From NCBI GenBank assembly GCA_020026355.1, contig JAHHQP010000006.1, forward strand, positions 5,424-69,423: a DNA stretch of 64,000 nt. The letters run 5' to 3'. The stretch is from Bacteroidales bacterium. Lineage in GTDB: Bacteria; Bacteroidota; Bacteroidia; Bacteroidales; UBA932. The translations under genes were made by a program, and so were the position numbers. This document shows, one piece after another, positions 24,172-33,234 of this stretch. Numbering within the stretch: the first letter of the stretch is position 1; each line of letters starts with the position of its first letter. The notes beneath the pieces are model-generated. The model saw only the letters and a list, made by a program, of their open reading frames with translations. It was not told the DNA's origin and ran no database searches.

Positions 24172-26631
24172 CTATAACCTGGATTTGAATTCTTTTGAGG
24201 TTCCGGCGGTTGTCCTGTAGCTTTCCGGATTCCTGAATCCGATCAGGAAGCTCTTGACATCCATCCGTTTCTTGCCGGCGAGCTGAAGATCAAGTACTTT
24301 CACGGCACCGTCCGCAGTCGCGATGGCCAGGTAATGCTTGCCATCGGAAAGTAAGGTGCCGGCAGCGACCTTCTCGAGACCTTTCTCTGCAAGCAGGGTC
24401 TGGTACTCTTCCGTTCCCATCGGCTCGGTGGCGTATATCTTCATCTGCTGGATCTTGCCGTCCTTTTCCAGTTCTGTGAAGGCAGCGGGATAAGGACTGA
24501 GTCCGCGGACGAGGTCATGCACATGTCTGGTCGTATCGTCGAAATCGATGTGGCAGAGCTCACGGGTCAGCTTCGGTGCCGGTTTCAGCTTCTCGGAACC
24601 TTGGATGTACATTTTCTGGATCTGGAACTCTTTGTTTCCTTCCATGATGGTCTCGACGGTATTCACTACCAGGGAAGCGCCGATCTGCATGAGTTTGTCA
24701 TGGATGGTACCGGCGTTGTCTTCCGGTGCGATCCTGACTTGCTCGCGATAGATGATGCGTCCGGTATCGATGCCATGGTCGATCATGAAGGTCGTCACGC
24801 CGGTTGTCTTTTCTCCATTGATCAGCGCCCAGTTGATCGGGGCAGCTCCACGGTATTGAGGCAGCAAGGCGGCATGCAGATTGAAGGTGCCCAGTTTCGG
24901 CATGGTCCATACGACTTCCGGCAGCATCCTGAAGGCAACGACGACGAAGATGTCGGCCTTGAAGGCGGCCAGCTGTTCCAGGAATTCCGGATCCTTGAGA
25001 GACGTCGGCTGGAGAACCGGGATATTGTGGGCCACCGCGTATTTCTTCACGGCACTTTCATTGACCTTGAGTCCTCTTCCGCTTTGCTTGTCAGCGACGG
25101 TCACGACTCCGACCACATTGTACTTTTTCTGCAGCAGGGCCTCCAGAGGTGCTACGGCAAACTCAGGAGTTCCCATATAGACGATTCTTGTTTTCTTGAA
25201 CATTTCGAGGAATTTTGTTTTAAGCAGTTTCATCTTGACCTTGAAACTGTCCATGTTGATGATGGCACTGTCATGCACTGCTTTATTGGTCAGGAAAATG
25301 CTGATCGGCAGCAGAACCAGTGTAGAGATATATACACCGAAGAACGGAGTGAATTTTCCGTCTCTCGCCAGTTTCGTTCCCGTGATGTCGACGACCCAGT
25401 AGAGGACGAAGAACAGTACGCCGATGATGGCCGGAGTGCCGATACCTCCTTTACGGATCACAGCTCCGACGGAGGAACCGATGAGGAAGAACAGGAAGCA
25501 GGCTACAGATACGGCGAGCTTCTTCAGCAGCTCGATGTCGGTAAGCCGCAGGATGTACCTGTTGAAATAAGTCTCCCGGTCAAAGCTCATGACGCTCATG
25601 TTCATGTTCTCGGCTGTTTCCTTCGCGTATTTGACGGCATTGAGTTCCTGGTCGCTGTTAGCCCAGGCATAGCCGCTTTCAGGAATGTAATCAGCCGGTA
25701 GAACAGGAGTCCTGGCCGTATCCAGCTGTTTCTCGAAGCGGAAATGGTCGGAGTTCCGGAAGGAGTTGAGGTTCCTGCTGAAATCTTCGCCCGCGATGAG
25801 ACTCAACGAATCTTTCGTCGTTCTCAATCTCCGGATCGGCATGGCTTTCACTTCATCTCCGAAACGGCTGCTGTCGGATTTCTGGAAACCGTAGTTCTTT
25901 ATCGGAATCAGCACCTGCTGCTTGTCGAACTCGATGTGCTGGAGCTCCAGGGTCGTGTCCCGGTAGTTCTTCTCGTTCTTCTCTTCGTAGTTCGATCCGT
26001 TGTACAAGGTGAAGGACAGGTGGGTCTTGTTCTTATCGATGGTCATCATGGCAGAGTCCGCCAAGGTGAGACTGATGTTACCCTTGTTCGAAGTATGGTT
26101 GTAGACCATCACTCCGTACATCATGTTCGACTTGTCGTTGCGGTCGTCGATGCGTAGGACGTAGCCGTCGATTCCGTCATAGAAACTTCCTTTCGGAATC
26201 TTTATTTCTTCTTTTGTCCGGAGGATATCGTCCCGCAGCGTGTAGATCTTCTCGTAGGCGACCGGAATCATCTCGTTGGAGATGTAGAAGGCCGCGGCGC
26301 TGATGAAGATGTTGACGACTGCGATAGGGGCAAGGATACGGCTCAATGAGATTCCGGCGGCCTTGATGGCCATCAGTTCAAAGTGCTCACCCAAGGCTCC
26401 GAGAGTCATGACCGATGACAGCAGGGTCGCCAGCGGCAAGGCCAATGGAAGAATGGTGACGCATCCCCATCCCAGAAATTCCAGGATGATACCTATGCCC
26501 AGTCCTTTTCCGACCAGCTCGTCGATGTAGAGCCAGAGGAACTGCATCATGAGGATAAAGACGACGACCGCCAATACTGCCACGAAGGGCAGTATGTACG
26601 ATCGCAATATGTATTTGTCAATGATCTTCAT
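24172..26631 (-). CDS. Fusion of an LptF/LptG permease and methionyl-tRNA formyltransferase
   Basis: One open frame of 819 residues joins two normally separate proteins. Residues 1 to about 470 are an LptF/LptG permease: N-terminal membrane segments (ILPFVAVLAVVVFILMMQFL), a jellyroll periplasmic part and C-terminal segments (LAVSVACFLFFLIGSSVGAV, STLVLLPISIFLTNKAV). From M477 (MFKKTRIVYMGTPEFAVAPL) to about 800 it is a complete Fmt: formyl-transfer residues N584 and H586 in NLHAALLPQYRGAAP and the DTGRI motif, then the C-terminal tRNA-binding domain. Fmt formylates initiator Met-tRNA. The internal ATG at 25203 could also give free Fmt. The gene follows alaS by 27 bp. A sequencing indel joining neighbouring genes is possible but no damage is visible in either half. 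Confidence 0.88.
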   Translation of the reverse strand: MKIIDKYILRSYILPFVAVLAVVVFILMMQFLWLYIDELVGKGLGIGIILEFLGWGCVTILPLALPLATLLSSVMTLGALGEHFELMAIKAAGISLSRILAPIAVVNIFISAAAFYISNEMIPVAYEKIYTLRDDILRTKEEIKIPKGSFYDGIDGYVLRIDDRNDKSNMMYGVMVYNHTSNKGNISLTLADSAMMTIDKNKTHLSFTLYNGSNYEEKNEKNYRDTTLELQHIEFDKQQVLIPIKNYGFQKSDSSRFGDEVKAMPIRRLRTTKDSLSLIAGEDFSRNLNSFRNSDHFRFEKQLDTARTPVLPADYIPESGYAWANSDQELNAVKYAKETAENMNMSVMSFDRETYFNRYILRLTDIELLKKLAVSVACFLFFLIGSSVGAVIRKGGIGTPAIIGVLFFVLYWVVDITGTKLARDGKFTPFFGVYISTLVLLPISIFLTNKAVHDSAIINMDSFKVKMKLLKTKFLEMFKKTRIVYMGTPEFAVAPLEALLQKKYNVVGVVTVADKQSGRGLKVNESAVKKYAVAHNIPVLQPTSLKDPEFLEQLAAFKADIFVVVAFRMLPEVVWTMPKLGTFNLHAALLPQYRGAAPINWALINGEKTTGVTTFMIDHGIDTGRIIYREQVRIAPEDNAGTIHDKLMQIGASLVVNTVETIMEGNKEFQIQKMYIQGSEKLKPAPKLTRELCHIDFDDTTRHVHDLVRGLSPYPAAFTELEKDGKIQQMKIYATEPMGTEEYQTLLAEKGLEKVAAGTLLSDGKHYLAIATADGAVKVLDLQLAGKKRMDVKSFLIGFRNPESYRTTAGTSKEFKSRL

Positions 26632-26658
26632 CGATGGGGGAATGGAGGGTGCGGAACT

Positions 26659-29274
26659 TTATTTCAGAGCGGCGGCTTTCAGCTGTGCAAGCGCTTCTTT
26701 CAGGCCTTCCACGTTCTTGCCGCCTGCCGTAGCGAGGCCTGGCTGTCCACCGCCGCCACCGAGGATGAGCTTGGCGGCAGCCTTGATGTCGTTTCCTGCA
26801 TGATGGCCGGCTTTGACCATATCATCGGAATACATCATCAGCAGCTGTGGCTTGCCGGCATGCTCGAAGGCTGCTGCCAGCGCGAATCTTTCCGTTTCTT
26901 TCTGGAGCATGAAGGCTGCGTTCTTCAGCATTGCCGGATCCATATCCTGGTCAATGGTGACGATGCGTACGCCATCGACTGCTGCACCGGCTTCTTTCAG
27001 GCTGTTCTTCAGAGCGACGGTCTTTTCCTTGGCGATCTCTTCCAGCTCTTTCTTGAAGTTCTCGTTCTCTTCGACCATCTTCCTGATGGCTGCGGCAAGA
27101 TCCGGAGCGTTGTTGAAGAAGGATCTGGCCGTGCGGATGGTCTCCTGCATCTGGTCAGCCATCTGTTCAGCATATACGCCGGTAACGGCTTCGATCCTGC
27201 GGACGCCGGCAGCGATCGCTGATTCGGAGCTGATCTTGAAATAACCGATGTTTCCGGTAGCGGAAGTGTGGACACCACCGCAGAGCTCGCAGGAATCACC
27301 GAATCTCACCATTCTGACCTTGTCTCCGTATTTTTCGCCGAAAAGGGCCATGGCTCCGGCAGCTTTCGCTTCTTCCATGGTAGCTTCGCGGTTCTCGCAG
27401 AGCGGATAGTTGGCACGGATCAGTTCGTTCACTCTGGTCTCTACCTGGTGGAGCTGTTCGTCCGTCAGCTTCTCGTAGTGGGAAAAGTCGAAACGGAAGT
27501 AGGCATCGGTCACGTAGGAACCTTTCTGCTCGACGTGCGGACCGAGAATCTCTCTCAGTGCCTGGTGGAGCAGGTGGGTCGCAGTATGGTTATCGGCAAT
27601 CTGCTGTCTTCTTTCTTCATCGACGTGGAGCGTGAAGCTCTCAGAGCAGTCTGAAGGGATGCGCTCGGCGACATGAATCGTCAGGTTGTTCTCCTTGATC
27701 GTGTTGAGGATTCTGATCTTCTCTCCGCTTTCGGAAACGATGTAGCCGGTATCACCGACCTGACCGCCCATTTCACCGTAGAACGGAGTACGCTCGAACA
27801 CGAGCTGGAACATGGTCTTGTTCTTGGATTTCACGGTTCTGTGTCTGGTCAGCAGGACACCGTCCAGTTCCGTATAGTCATAACCGAGGAACTCGACGTT
27901 CTCGCAATGGTGGAATTCCACCCAGTCGCCGAATTCATTTGCAGTAGCGTTTCTCGCGCGGTCCTTCTGTTTCTGGAGTTCGGCGTTGAAGCCTTCGATA
28001 TCGATGGTGTAGCCGTTCTCGGAGGCGATCAGCTCGGAAAGGTCGATCGGGAAGCCGAAGGTGTCATAGAGGACGAAAGCATCCTCACCCTTGATGACCT
28101 TGGTCTCCTTGGATTTCTCCATGATGTTGTCCATGAGGCGGATACCTCTGTCCAGCGTACGGAGGAAAGCCATTTCCTCTTCCTTGATGACTCTCTCGAT
28201 CAAGGTCTGCTGCTGGGTGAGCTCCGGATAGAATTCGCCCATGTCGTCGATGAGCTGCTGCACCAGTCTGCAGAGGAACGGCTCGTTGAAACCGAGGAAG
28301 GTATAGCCGTAGCGGACGGCACGGCGGAGAATCCTTCTGATGACGTAGCCGGCTTTCACGTTGGATGGAAGCTGTCCGTCCGCGATGGAGAAACTGATGG
28401 CCCTGATGTGGTCAGCGATCACTCTCATGGCGATGTCCACCTGCTCGTCCTGACCGTATTTCTTGCCGGAAAGCTCCTCGATCTTCTGGAGCATGCCGGT
28501 GAATACGTCCGTATCATAGTTGCTTTGCTTGCCCTGGAGGGTCATGCAGAGGCGCTCGAAGCCCATTCCGGTGTCCACGTTGTGGTTCGGGAGCAGTTCA
28601 AGTTCTCCATTGGCCTTACGGTTGTACTGCATGAAGACCAGGTTCCAGATCTCGATGACGAGATGATGGCCGGTGTTCACGAGGGACGCTCCGGATACTT
28701 TCTCACGCTCCTCGTCGCTGCGGAGGTCGACATGGATCTCGGAACAAGGACCGCATGGACCGGTATCGCCCATTTCCCAGAAATTGTCATGCTTGTTGCC
28801 GAGCAGGATGCGGTCTTCCGGAAGATGCTTCTTCCAGGTTTCCATCGCGTCCTTATCCAGCTCGGTGCCGTCTTCTTCAGAACCTTCGAACACGGTGGCG
28901 TAGAGTCTGTCCTTGTCGATCTTGTAGACTTCGGTCAGCAGTTCCCAGGCCCAGTCGATGGCTTCCGTCTTGAAATAATCCCCGAAGCTCCAGTTGCCGA
29001 GCATCTCGAACATGGTGTGGTGGTAGGAGTCATGTCCCACTTCTTCCAGGTCATTGTGCTTGCCGCTCACTCGGAGACACTTCTGGCTGTCACAGACTCT
29101 TTTCCATTTCGGAGCGCTGTTTCCGAGAAACCAATCCTTGAACTGGTTCATACCGGCATTCGTAAACATGAGGGTCGGGTCATTCTTCACGACCATCGGG
29201 GCTGAGGGGACCGGAGTGTGTCCCTTCGATGCGAAAAAGTCTAGAAAGGCTTTTCTGATTTCTTTAGACGTCAT
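26659..29274 (-). CDS. alaS: Alanyl-tRNA synthetase
   Basis: An 871-residue class II alanyl-tRNA synthetase starting at MTSKEIRKAFLDFF. The order is the catalytic core (FTNAGMNQFKDWFLG, TGPCGPCSEIHVD), tRNA-recognition helices, the editing domain with metal motif HTATHLLHQAL and CELCGGVHTS, and the C-terminal oligomerisation domain ending in the glycine-rich GGGGGQPG region typical of AlaRS (DHHA1). Alternative in-frame starts lie at 29277 (MMTSK) and 29313 (MPDLDQKENNN); conserved sequence begins at TSKEI. The gene heads a minus-strand run of four genes. It is divergent from the M23 peptidase pair. Confidence 0.96.
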   Translation of the reverse strand: MTSKEIRKAFLDFFASKGHTPVPSAPMVVKNDPTLMFTNAGMNQFKDWFLGNSAPKWKRVCDSQKCLRVSGKHNDLEEVGHDSYHHTMFEMLGNWSFGDYFKTEAIDWAWELLTEVYKIDKDRLYATVFEGSEEDGTELDKDAMETWKKHLPEDRILLGNKHDNFWEMGDTGPCGPCSEIHVDLRSDEEREKVSGASLVNTGHHLVIEIWNLVFMQYNRKANGELELLPNHNVDTGMGFERLCMTLQGKQSNYDTDVFTGMLQKIEELSGKKYGQDEQVDIAMRVIADHIRAISFSIADGQLPSNVKAGYVIRRILRRAVRYGYTFLGFNEPFLCRLVQQLIDDMGEFYPELTQQQTLIERVIKEEEMAFLRTLDRGIRLMDNIMEKSKETKVIKGEDAFVLYDTFGFPIDLSELIASENGYTIDIEGFNAELQKQKDRARNATANEFGDWVEFHHCENVEFLGYDYTELDGVLLTRHRTVKSKNKTMFQLVFERTPFYGEMGGQVGDTGYIVSESGEKIRILNTIKENNLTIHVAERIPSDCSESFTLHVDEERRQQIADNHTATHLLHQALREILGPHVEQKGSYVTDAYFRFDFSHYEKLTDEQLHQVETRVNELIRANYPLCENREATMEEAKAAGAMALFGEKYGDKVRMVRFGDSCELCGGVHTSATGNIGYFKISSESAIAAGVRRIEAVTGVYAEQMADQMQETIRTARSFFNNAPDLAAAIRKMVEENENFKKELEEIAKEKTVALKNSLKEAGAAVDGVRIVTIDQDMDPAMLKNAAFMLQKETERFALAAAFEHAGKPQLLMMYSDDMVKAGHHAGNDIKAAAKLILGGGGGQPGLATAGGKNVEGLKEALAQLKAAALK

Positions 29275-29327
29275 CATATGATTGTTGTTTTCTTTTTGAT
29301 CTAAATCGGGCATTTCAAATAAATCTA

Positions 29328-29335
29328 CAAAATTA
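29328..29335 (-). promoter_or_regulatory. Promoter -7 box for alaS
   Basis: The minus strand reads TAATTTTG (TAnnTTTG), 53 bp before the chosen alaS ATG and 14 bp before the alternative ATG at 29313. It lies 22 bp from the opposite-facing box at 29358. Confidence 0.5.
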
Positions 29336-29357
29336 TAATATTTTTTGCAAAAAAGAG

Positions 29358-29365
29358 TATATTTG
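29358..29365 (+). promoter_or_regulatory. Promoter -7 box at the first M23 gene start
   Basis: TATATTTG matches TAnnTTTG but ends one base before ATG 29367. Initiation at the usual distance would fall near the second ATG (29370), so the mRNA would be leaderless or the true promoter lies elsewhere. Confidence 0.35.
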
Positions 29366-29369
29366 CATG

Positions 29370-30332
29370 ATGCCAAGTTTCAAAAAGTACATTTTCAACA
29401 AGGAAACTCTGTCTTATGAGGTTTCCCGGCCAGCCGTGTCTTCACGGATGGTCCATTGTCTGCTGCTGTTTCTGCTCACGATCGGCTTGGCGGTCTTCTA
29501 TCTGTGGATCTACACTTCCGTGCTGGAGAAGGATACGCCCAAGACGACGCTTCTGAAGAAGGAGAATGCTACGTGGGTTTCCGAAATAGAGATGATGAAC
29601 GAGCGCATCGACCGGTATGCCGATGTCCTGTCGCAGGTCCAGATGAGGGATGATCACATCTACCGCTCCGTATTCGGCATGAATGAGATTCCTGCCTCCG
29701 TCCGGAACGCCGGTTTCGGAGGAGTGAACCGTTATGCACAGTATGATCGTCTGGGTAAAGGCGGTCTGCTGAAACAGACTGTGGAGCGTCTGGATGTCCT
29801 GCTGAAGAAGAGCTATGTCCAGAACAAATCCTTCGATGAGGTCGCTCTGCTGTCCAAACGTGCCGGTGACATGGCACTTTGCATTCCGGCCATCTCGCCG
29901 GTGAATCCGGATGTGCCCGATTACAGGATCTCCAGCTATTTCGGTACCCGTATGGATCCGATCACCGGTGTGTCGAGAAGCCATCGGGGCATGGATTTCG
30001 CCATGAAGGCTGGGCATCCCATCTATGCGACCGGAGACGGTGTCGTAATGGAAGTTCGGCATGAATTCTATGGTTACGGAAATTCCGTCATCATTGACCA
30101 TGGCTTCGGCTACAAGTCACGTTATGCTCATCTCGACTCGATCGGAGTGACGGAAGGTATGAAGGTCACCAGAGGCCAGTGCATCGCGGCTTCCGGAAAC
30201 TCAGGCCGTTCCACCGGACCTCACCTTCATTACGAGGTCATCTACAGGGACAGGCAGATCAATCCTTTGAACTATATGGACCTGAAGATTACGGCAGAAG
30301 AATATCAGAGGATGCTTAAAGACGAGCAGTAA
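29370..30332 (+). CDS. Membrane-anchored M23 peptidase (first of a tandem pair)
   Basis: About 320 residues (ATG 29367 or 29370). A short cytoplasmic head is followed by one membrane helix (about 29-50), a helical/coiled periplasmic part (60-165) and a LytM/M23 domain. Counting from ATG 29367, the zinc and catalytic residues are all present: H206 and D210 in SHRGMD, H255 in RYAHLD, and H286/H288 in GPHLHYE. Such enzymes cut peptide crosslinks in peptidoglycan, or act as divisome/elongasome activators when inactive; this one looks active. It overlaps the next M23 gene by one base (TAATG), so they are co-translated. Confidence 0.9.
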   Translation: MPSFKKYIFNKETLSYEVSRPAVSSRMVHCLLLFLLTIGLAVFYLWIYTSVLEKDTPKTTLLKKENATWVSEIEMMNERIDRYADVLSQVQMRDDHIYRSVFGMNEIPASVRNAGFGGVNRYAQYDRLGKGGLLKQTVERLDVLLKKSYVQNKSFDEVALLSKRAGDMALCIPAISPVNPDVPDYRISSYFGTRMDPITGVSRSHRGMDFAMKAGHPIYATGDGVVMEVRHEFYGYGNSVIIDHGFGYKSRYAHLDSIGVTEGMKVTRGQCIAASGNSGRSTGPHLHYEVIYRDRQINPLNYMDLKITAEEYQRMLKDEQ

Positions 30333-31282
30333 TGAACAGCCAATATGTTTTCGACAAGGATAATTTCGATGTCAGGAAGCAGAAAACATCATTCTGGCGC
30401 AATCTGCGCAAGGTGGTTTTCTTCCTCCTGCTTTCGTTCGTGCTGACGTTGGGCTATTATGTGATCTTTGCGCTTTTCTTCAGTACGGATTCGGAAAAGC
30501 AGCTTCAGGCCGAGAACGCGACCTATGCCAATGAGATGGCTGCTCTCCGGGAAAAGGAGGAGATGCTGGCTGTTGCGGTGGCGGAACTGCAGGGGAGGGA
30601 TGAGGCCATTTATTCGCAGATCTTCCATTCTGCCCCACCGGAACTCAGGAAGGATATTCCGGAGTATCAGACACAGCGTTATGACCGGATGTCTGATCAG
30701 GAACTCATTCATTCGTCGGCATCACGGCTGGACGGACTCATGGCTTCCGCTCAAGGTATCGAAGATAATTTCAGGGAGATCGTCCGTGCTCTTTCGGATC
30801 CGGAGCGTAAACATCCACCGATGAATCTGCCGCTGAAGAACGTCTCGTATGCTCAGATCGGCGCTTCTGTCGGAGAACGTATCAATCCTTATTATAAGGT
30901 AGAAGTCTGGCATGACGGGCTTGACATCATCTCCAATACGGGCGTTCCTGTCTATGCGACGGCTGATGGAAAGGTGACAGAGGTGAAACGTTCGGTCCGG
31001 GGAACTGGAAATGTCGTGGAAATCACGCATGAGGGCGGCTATGTCACCCGCTTTGAGCATTTAGGCGATATAGAAGTCCGGAAAGGACGGACGGTGAAGA
31101 AGGGGGATCTGATCGGTTTTGTCGGCATGTCCGGACATACCTTTGCTCCTCATCTGCATTATGAACTGCTTCGGGATTCGGTGGTTCTTGACCCTATCAA
31201 TCATTTCTTCGCTTCTGTGGATCCTTCGGAATATCTCGATATGCTTGTGATGTCCACGGCGACCAGGCAGTCGATGGATTAA
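30332..31282 (+). CDS. Membrane-anchored M23 peptidase (second of the pair)
   Basis: A 316-residue paralogue of the preceding protein with the same plan: cytoplasmic head, one membrane helix (about 28-50), coiled region (55-150, AENATYANEMAALREKEEM) and a C-terminal M23 domain. The metal ligands are H194 and D198 in WHDGLD, and H274/H276 in APHLHYE, with FEHLGD in between. The family cuts peptidoglycan cross-bridges in the periplasm. Sequence identity to the first copy is moderate, so the duplication is old. The overlap at 30332 and the MerR gene 10 bp downstream place all three in one transcript. Confidence 0.9.
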   Translation: MNSQYVFDKDNFDVRKQKTSFWRNLRKVVFFLLLSFVLTLGYYVIFALFFSTDSEKQLQAENATYANEMAALREKEEMLAVAVAELQGRDEAIYSQIFHSAPPELRKDIPEYQTQRYDRMSDQELIHSSASRLDGLMASAQGIEDNFREIVRALSDPERKHPPMNLPLKNVSYAQIGASVGERINPYYKVEVWHDGLDIISNTGVPVYATADGKVTEVKRSVRGTGNVVEITHEGGYVTRFEHLGDIEVRKGRTVKKGDLIGFVGMSGHTFAPHLHYELLRDSVVLDPINHFFASVDPSEYLDMLVMSTATRQSMD

Positions 31283-31292
31283 AGGCTGGCTT

Positions 31293-31610
31293 ATGGAAAA
31301 GTTTCTGTATTCAATCGGAGAAGTGGCGGAAATCCTTGGCGAGAACACTTCATTGGTCCGTTTCTGGTCCAACTCATTCCCGAAATTCTTCAAACCCCAT
31401 CGGAATGCGAAGGGGGACCGGAGCTATACCCGTAAAGAGGTGGAAACTTTCAGGCAGATCCATTATCTGGTGAAAGTGGAAGGCTATACTCTGGAGGGAG
31501 CGGCCAAGCAGTTGAAGGAAAATACCAAGGGAGCCTTTCGGAAGGCGAAGGCACTCGAATCGCTGAAAGCCATTCGTCGTCAGCTTGTGGAAATCAGAAA
31601 ATCATTATAG
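31293..31610 (+). CDS. MerR-type helix-turn-helix regulator, short form
   Basis: A 105-residue DNA-binding protein. LYSIGEVAEILGENTSLVRFW is the MerR winged helix-turn-helix, followed by the wing (FKPHRNAKGDRSYTRKEV) and the second helical pair (IHYLVKVEGYTLEGAAKQLKEN). No effector-binding domain follows; the last 25 residues form a basic helix. Short MerR proteins of this type are widespread in Bacteroidota beside M23 peptidase genes. Target and signal are unknown; autoregulation of this run is plausible. It starts 10 bp after the second M23 gene. Confidence 0.85.
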   Translation: MEKFLYSIGEVAEILGENTSLVRFWSNSFPKFFKPHRNAKGDRSYTRKEVETFRQIHYLVKVEGYTLEGAAKQLKENTKGAFRKAKALESLKAIRRQLVEIRKSL

Positions 31611-31613
31611 CTC

Positions 31614-32411
31614 ATGCAGCAGGAGAATCATATATATAAAGTAAAGGATGTCGTGCGTGTCCTGGAAGATTTCGCGCCCCTCGGTATTCAGGAAAAATGG
31701 GACAACAGCGGCCTGTGTATCGGATCCGGCGAAGATAAGGTGTCTTCCGTACTGTTCGGCCTGGATTGTACGCCGGAACTGGTCGATGAGGCAGTGGCCT
31801 GTGGAGCGGACATGATCATCACTCATCATCCGCTGATTTTCGGCGGACTCCGTCAGATTCGTCCGGAGGATCCGGTCGGGTCGGCGGTCATGAAGGCGAT
31901 CCGTGCCGGCATTGCGGTCTATGCAGCCCATACGACCGCAGACAAGGTCGTGGAAGGGGTCAGCGGCGCAATGGCCCGGAAACTCGGGCTGCAGCAGGTT
32001 TCCATTCTCGATGAAGAAGCGGACGGACATGGACTGGGAATGGTCGGAGACCTGCCTGAACCGATGGATTGCCGTCTTTTTCTGGAGAAGGTCAAGGAAG
32101 TTTTCCACCTGCAGTCCATGCGTGCATCCAGGCCGCTGGAAGGGAAAGTGTCCAGAGTGGCGCTCTGCGGAGGCTCTGGAAGTTCGCTCATCCGGAATGC
32201 CATGAACAGCGGTGCCCAGGTGTATGTCAGCGGGGATATTTCCTACCATCATTTCTTCACTCCAGCTGATTTCATGATTCTGGATATCGGTCATTATGAG
32301 AGTGAGATTGAGATAGTTGACATTTTATTTTCCTTGATAAAGAAAAATTTTCCTAACTTTGCAGTTCGCATTACACGGAATATATATAGTAACCCGATAT
32401 TTTATTTTTAA
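31614..32411 (+). CDS. Nif3-like dinuclear metal-centre protein
   Basis: A 265-residue protein of the Nif3/DUF34 family. The N-terminal motif WDNSGLCIG, the metal stretch DMIITHHPLIFGGL, VYAAHTTAD and the C-terminal GDISYHH and DIGHYESE are the expected two-metal site ligands. The length corresponds to the short form lacking the inserted PII-like middle domain of about 100 residues. Members form hexameric toroids; activity as GTP cyclohydrolase-like hydrolase has been proposed in the family but is unsettled. The zinc-ribbon gene 5 bp downstream is its usual neighbour in Bacteroidota. Confidence 0.9.
   Translation: MQQENHIYKVKDVVRVLEDFAPLGIQEKWDNSGLCIGSGEDKVSSVLFGLDCTPELVDEAVACGADMIITHHPLIFGGLRQIRPEDPVGSAVMKAIRAGIAVYAAHTTADKVVEGVSGAMARKLGLQQVSILDEEADGHGLGMVGDLPEPMDCRLFLEKVKEVFHLQSMRASRPLEGKVSRVALCGGSGSSLIRNAMNSGAQVYVSGDISYHHFFTPADFMILDIGHYESEIEIVDILFSLIKKNFPNFAVRITRNIYSNPIFYF
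32334..32361 (+). promoter_or_regulatory. Internal promoter candidate at the end of the Nif3-like gene
   Basis: TTG at 32334-32336 and TAACTTTG at 32354-32361 are 17 bp apart in an AT-rich stretch inside the gene end. This could drive the zinc-ribbon gene and dnaB with a leader of about 50 bases. Confidence 0.4.
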
Positions 32412-32416
32412 GCGAT

Positions 32417-33226
32417 ATGGCTAAAAAGACAAAAAAAATCGAAACGCCGATAGATCAGAGAGAAACATTCGTATCTATCCAGAAAAACTTCGCTGATTCA
32501 GATCTGTCCGTTGCAGAGAAGCTGAAAACGCTCTATGACCTGCAGCAGGCCGATTCAGACATTGACAGGATTCTCCAGCTTAGAGGTGAGCTTCCTATGG
32601 AAGTCGAGGAACTCGAGGAGGAAATCCAGAACCTTCAGGTCAAATCCGCTCATATCTCAGCTACAGTCGAGAATTGCAATGCTTCCATCGAAGAGAACAA
32701 GCACAACATTGCAGAGTGTGAGGCTCAGATCGAGAAATACAAGGCTCAGATCAACAATATTTCCAACAGCCGTGAGTTCGATTCCTTGAACAAGGAAATC
32801 GAGAACCAGGACCTGCTCAGACAGATCGCTGAAAAGAATATCTATGAGATGAAGGACCGTATCAGCGAGAAGAACCTCGAGCTTGAGAACATCAAGGAGA
32901 AGATTTCCGTGAAGGAAGGTGACCTTTCCGCAAAGAAGGAGGAACTTGCTACGATCGTCGAGTCTACGGCCAAGGAAGAAAACAAACTCAGAGCAAGAAG
33001 GGATGCTTGTGCAGAGAAGATCGATGCCAGGACCATGAGTGCCTATGAGCGCATCAGACAGAGCTGCAACAATCATCTTGCTGTCGTTTCCGTCTACAAC
33101 AACGACTCCTGCGGCGGTTGTTTCAACACTATCGCTCCTCAGAGATTGATCGACATCGCTTCCAACAAGAAACTCATCATCTGCGAGTATTGCGGAAGAA
33201 TCCTCGTCAGTCCTGATTTTGAGTAG
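32417..33226 (+). CDS. Coiled-coil protein with C4 zinc ribbon
   Basis: A 269-residue protein. Residues of about 35-195 form a long antiparallel coiled coil (LEEEIQNLQVKSAHISATV, NISNSREFDSLNKEIENQD). The C-terminus has a four-cysteine zinc ribbon: SCGGCFNTI and ICEYCGRIL. This is the architecture of the CdsZ/CT398-like family, found in chlamydiae, Bacteroidota and actinobacteria, where it is linked to protein-protein or nucleic-acid contacts. The conserved NSREFDSL stretch within the coil supports the family call. Its stop overlaps a possible GTG start of dnaB. Precise function is not established. Confidence 0.85.
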   Translation: MAKKTKKIETPIDQRETFVSIQKNFADSDLSVAEKLKTLYDLQQADSDIDRILQLRGELPMEVEELEEEIQNLQVKSAHISATVENCNASIEENKHNIAECEAQIEKYKAQINNISNSREFDSLNKEIENQDLLRQIAEKNIYEMKDRISEKNLELENIKEKISVKEGDLSAKKEELATIVESTAKEENKLRARRDACAEKIDARTMSAYERIRQSCNNHLAVVSVYNNDSCGGCFNTIAPQRLIDIASNKKLIICEYCGRILVSPDFE

Positions 33227-33234
33227 TGGAAGCA

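Noticed and set aside
23400..24180. TPP riboswitch near the thiamine pyrophosphokinase gene
   Set aside because: The gene starts 2 bp after the previous stop and no conserved TPP aptamer sequence is visible upstream.
24517..25701. 394-codon open frame opposite the lptF/G-fmt fusion
   Set aside because: Antisense shadow; no start context, no domain, and it spans the junction of two conserved domains on the other strand.
27673..29205. 510-codon open frame on the plus strand opposite alaS
   Set aside because: It is a shadow of the alaS reading frame with strongly biased composition (many Val, Glu, His, Asp) and no recognisable domain; alaS is certain.
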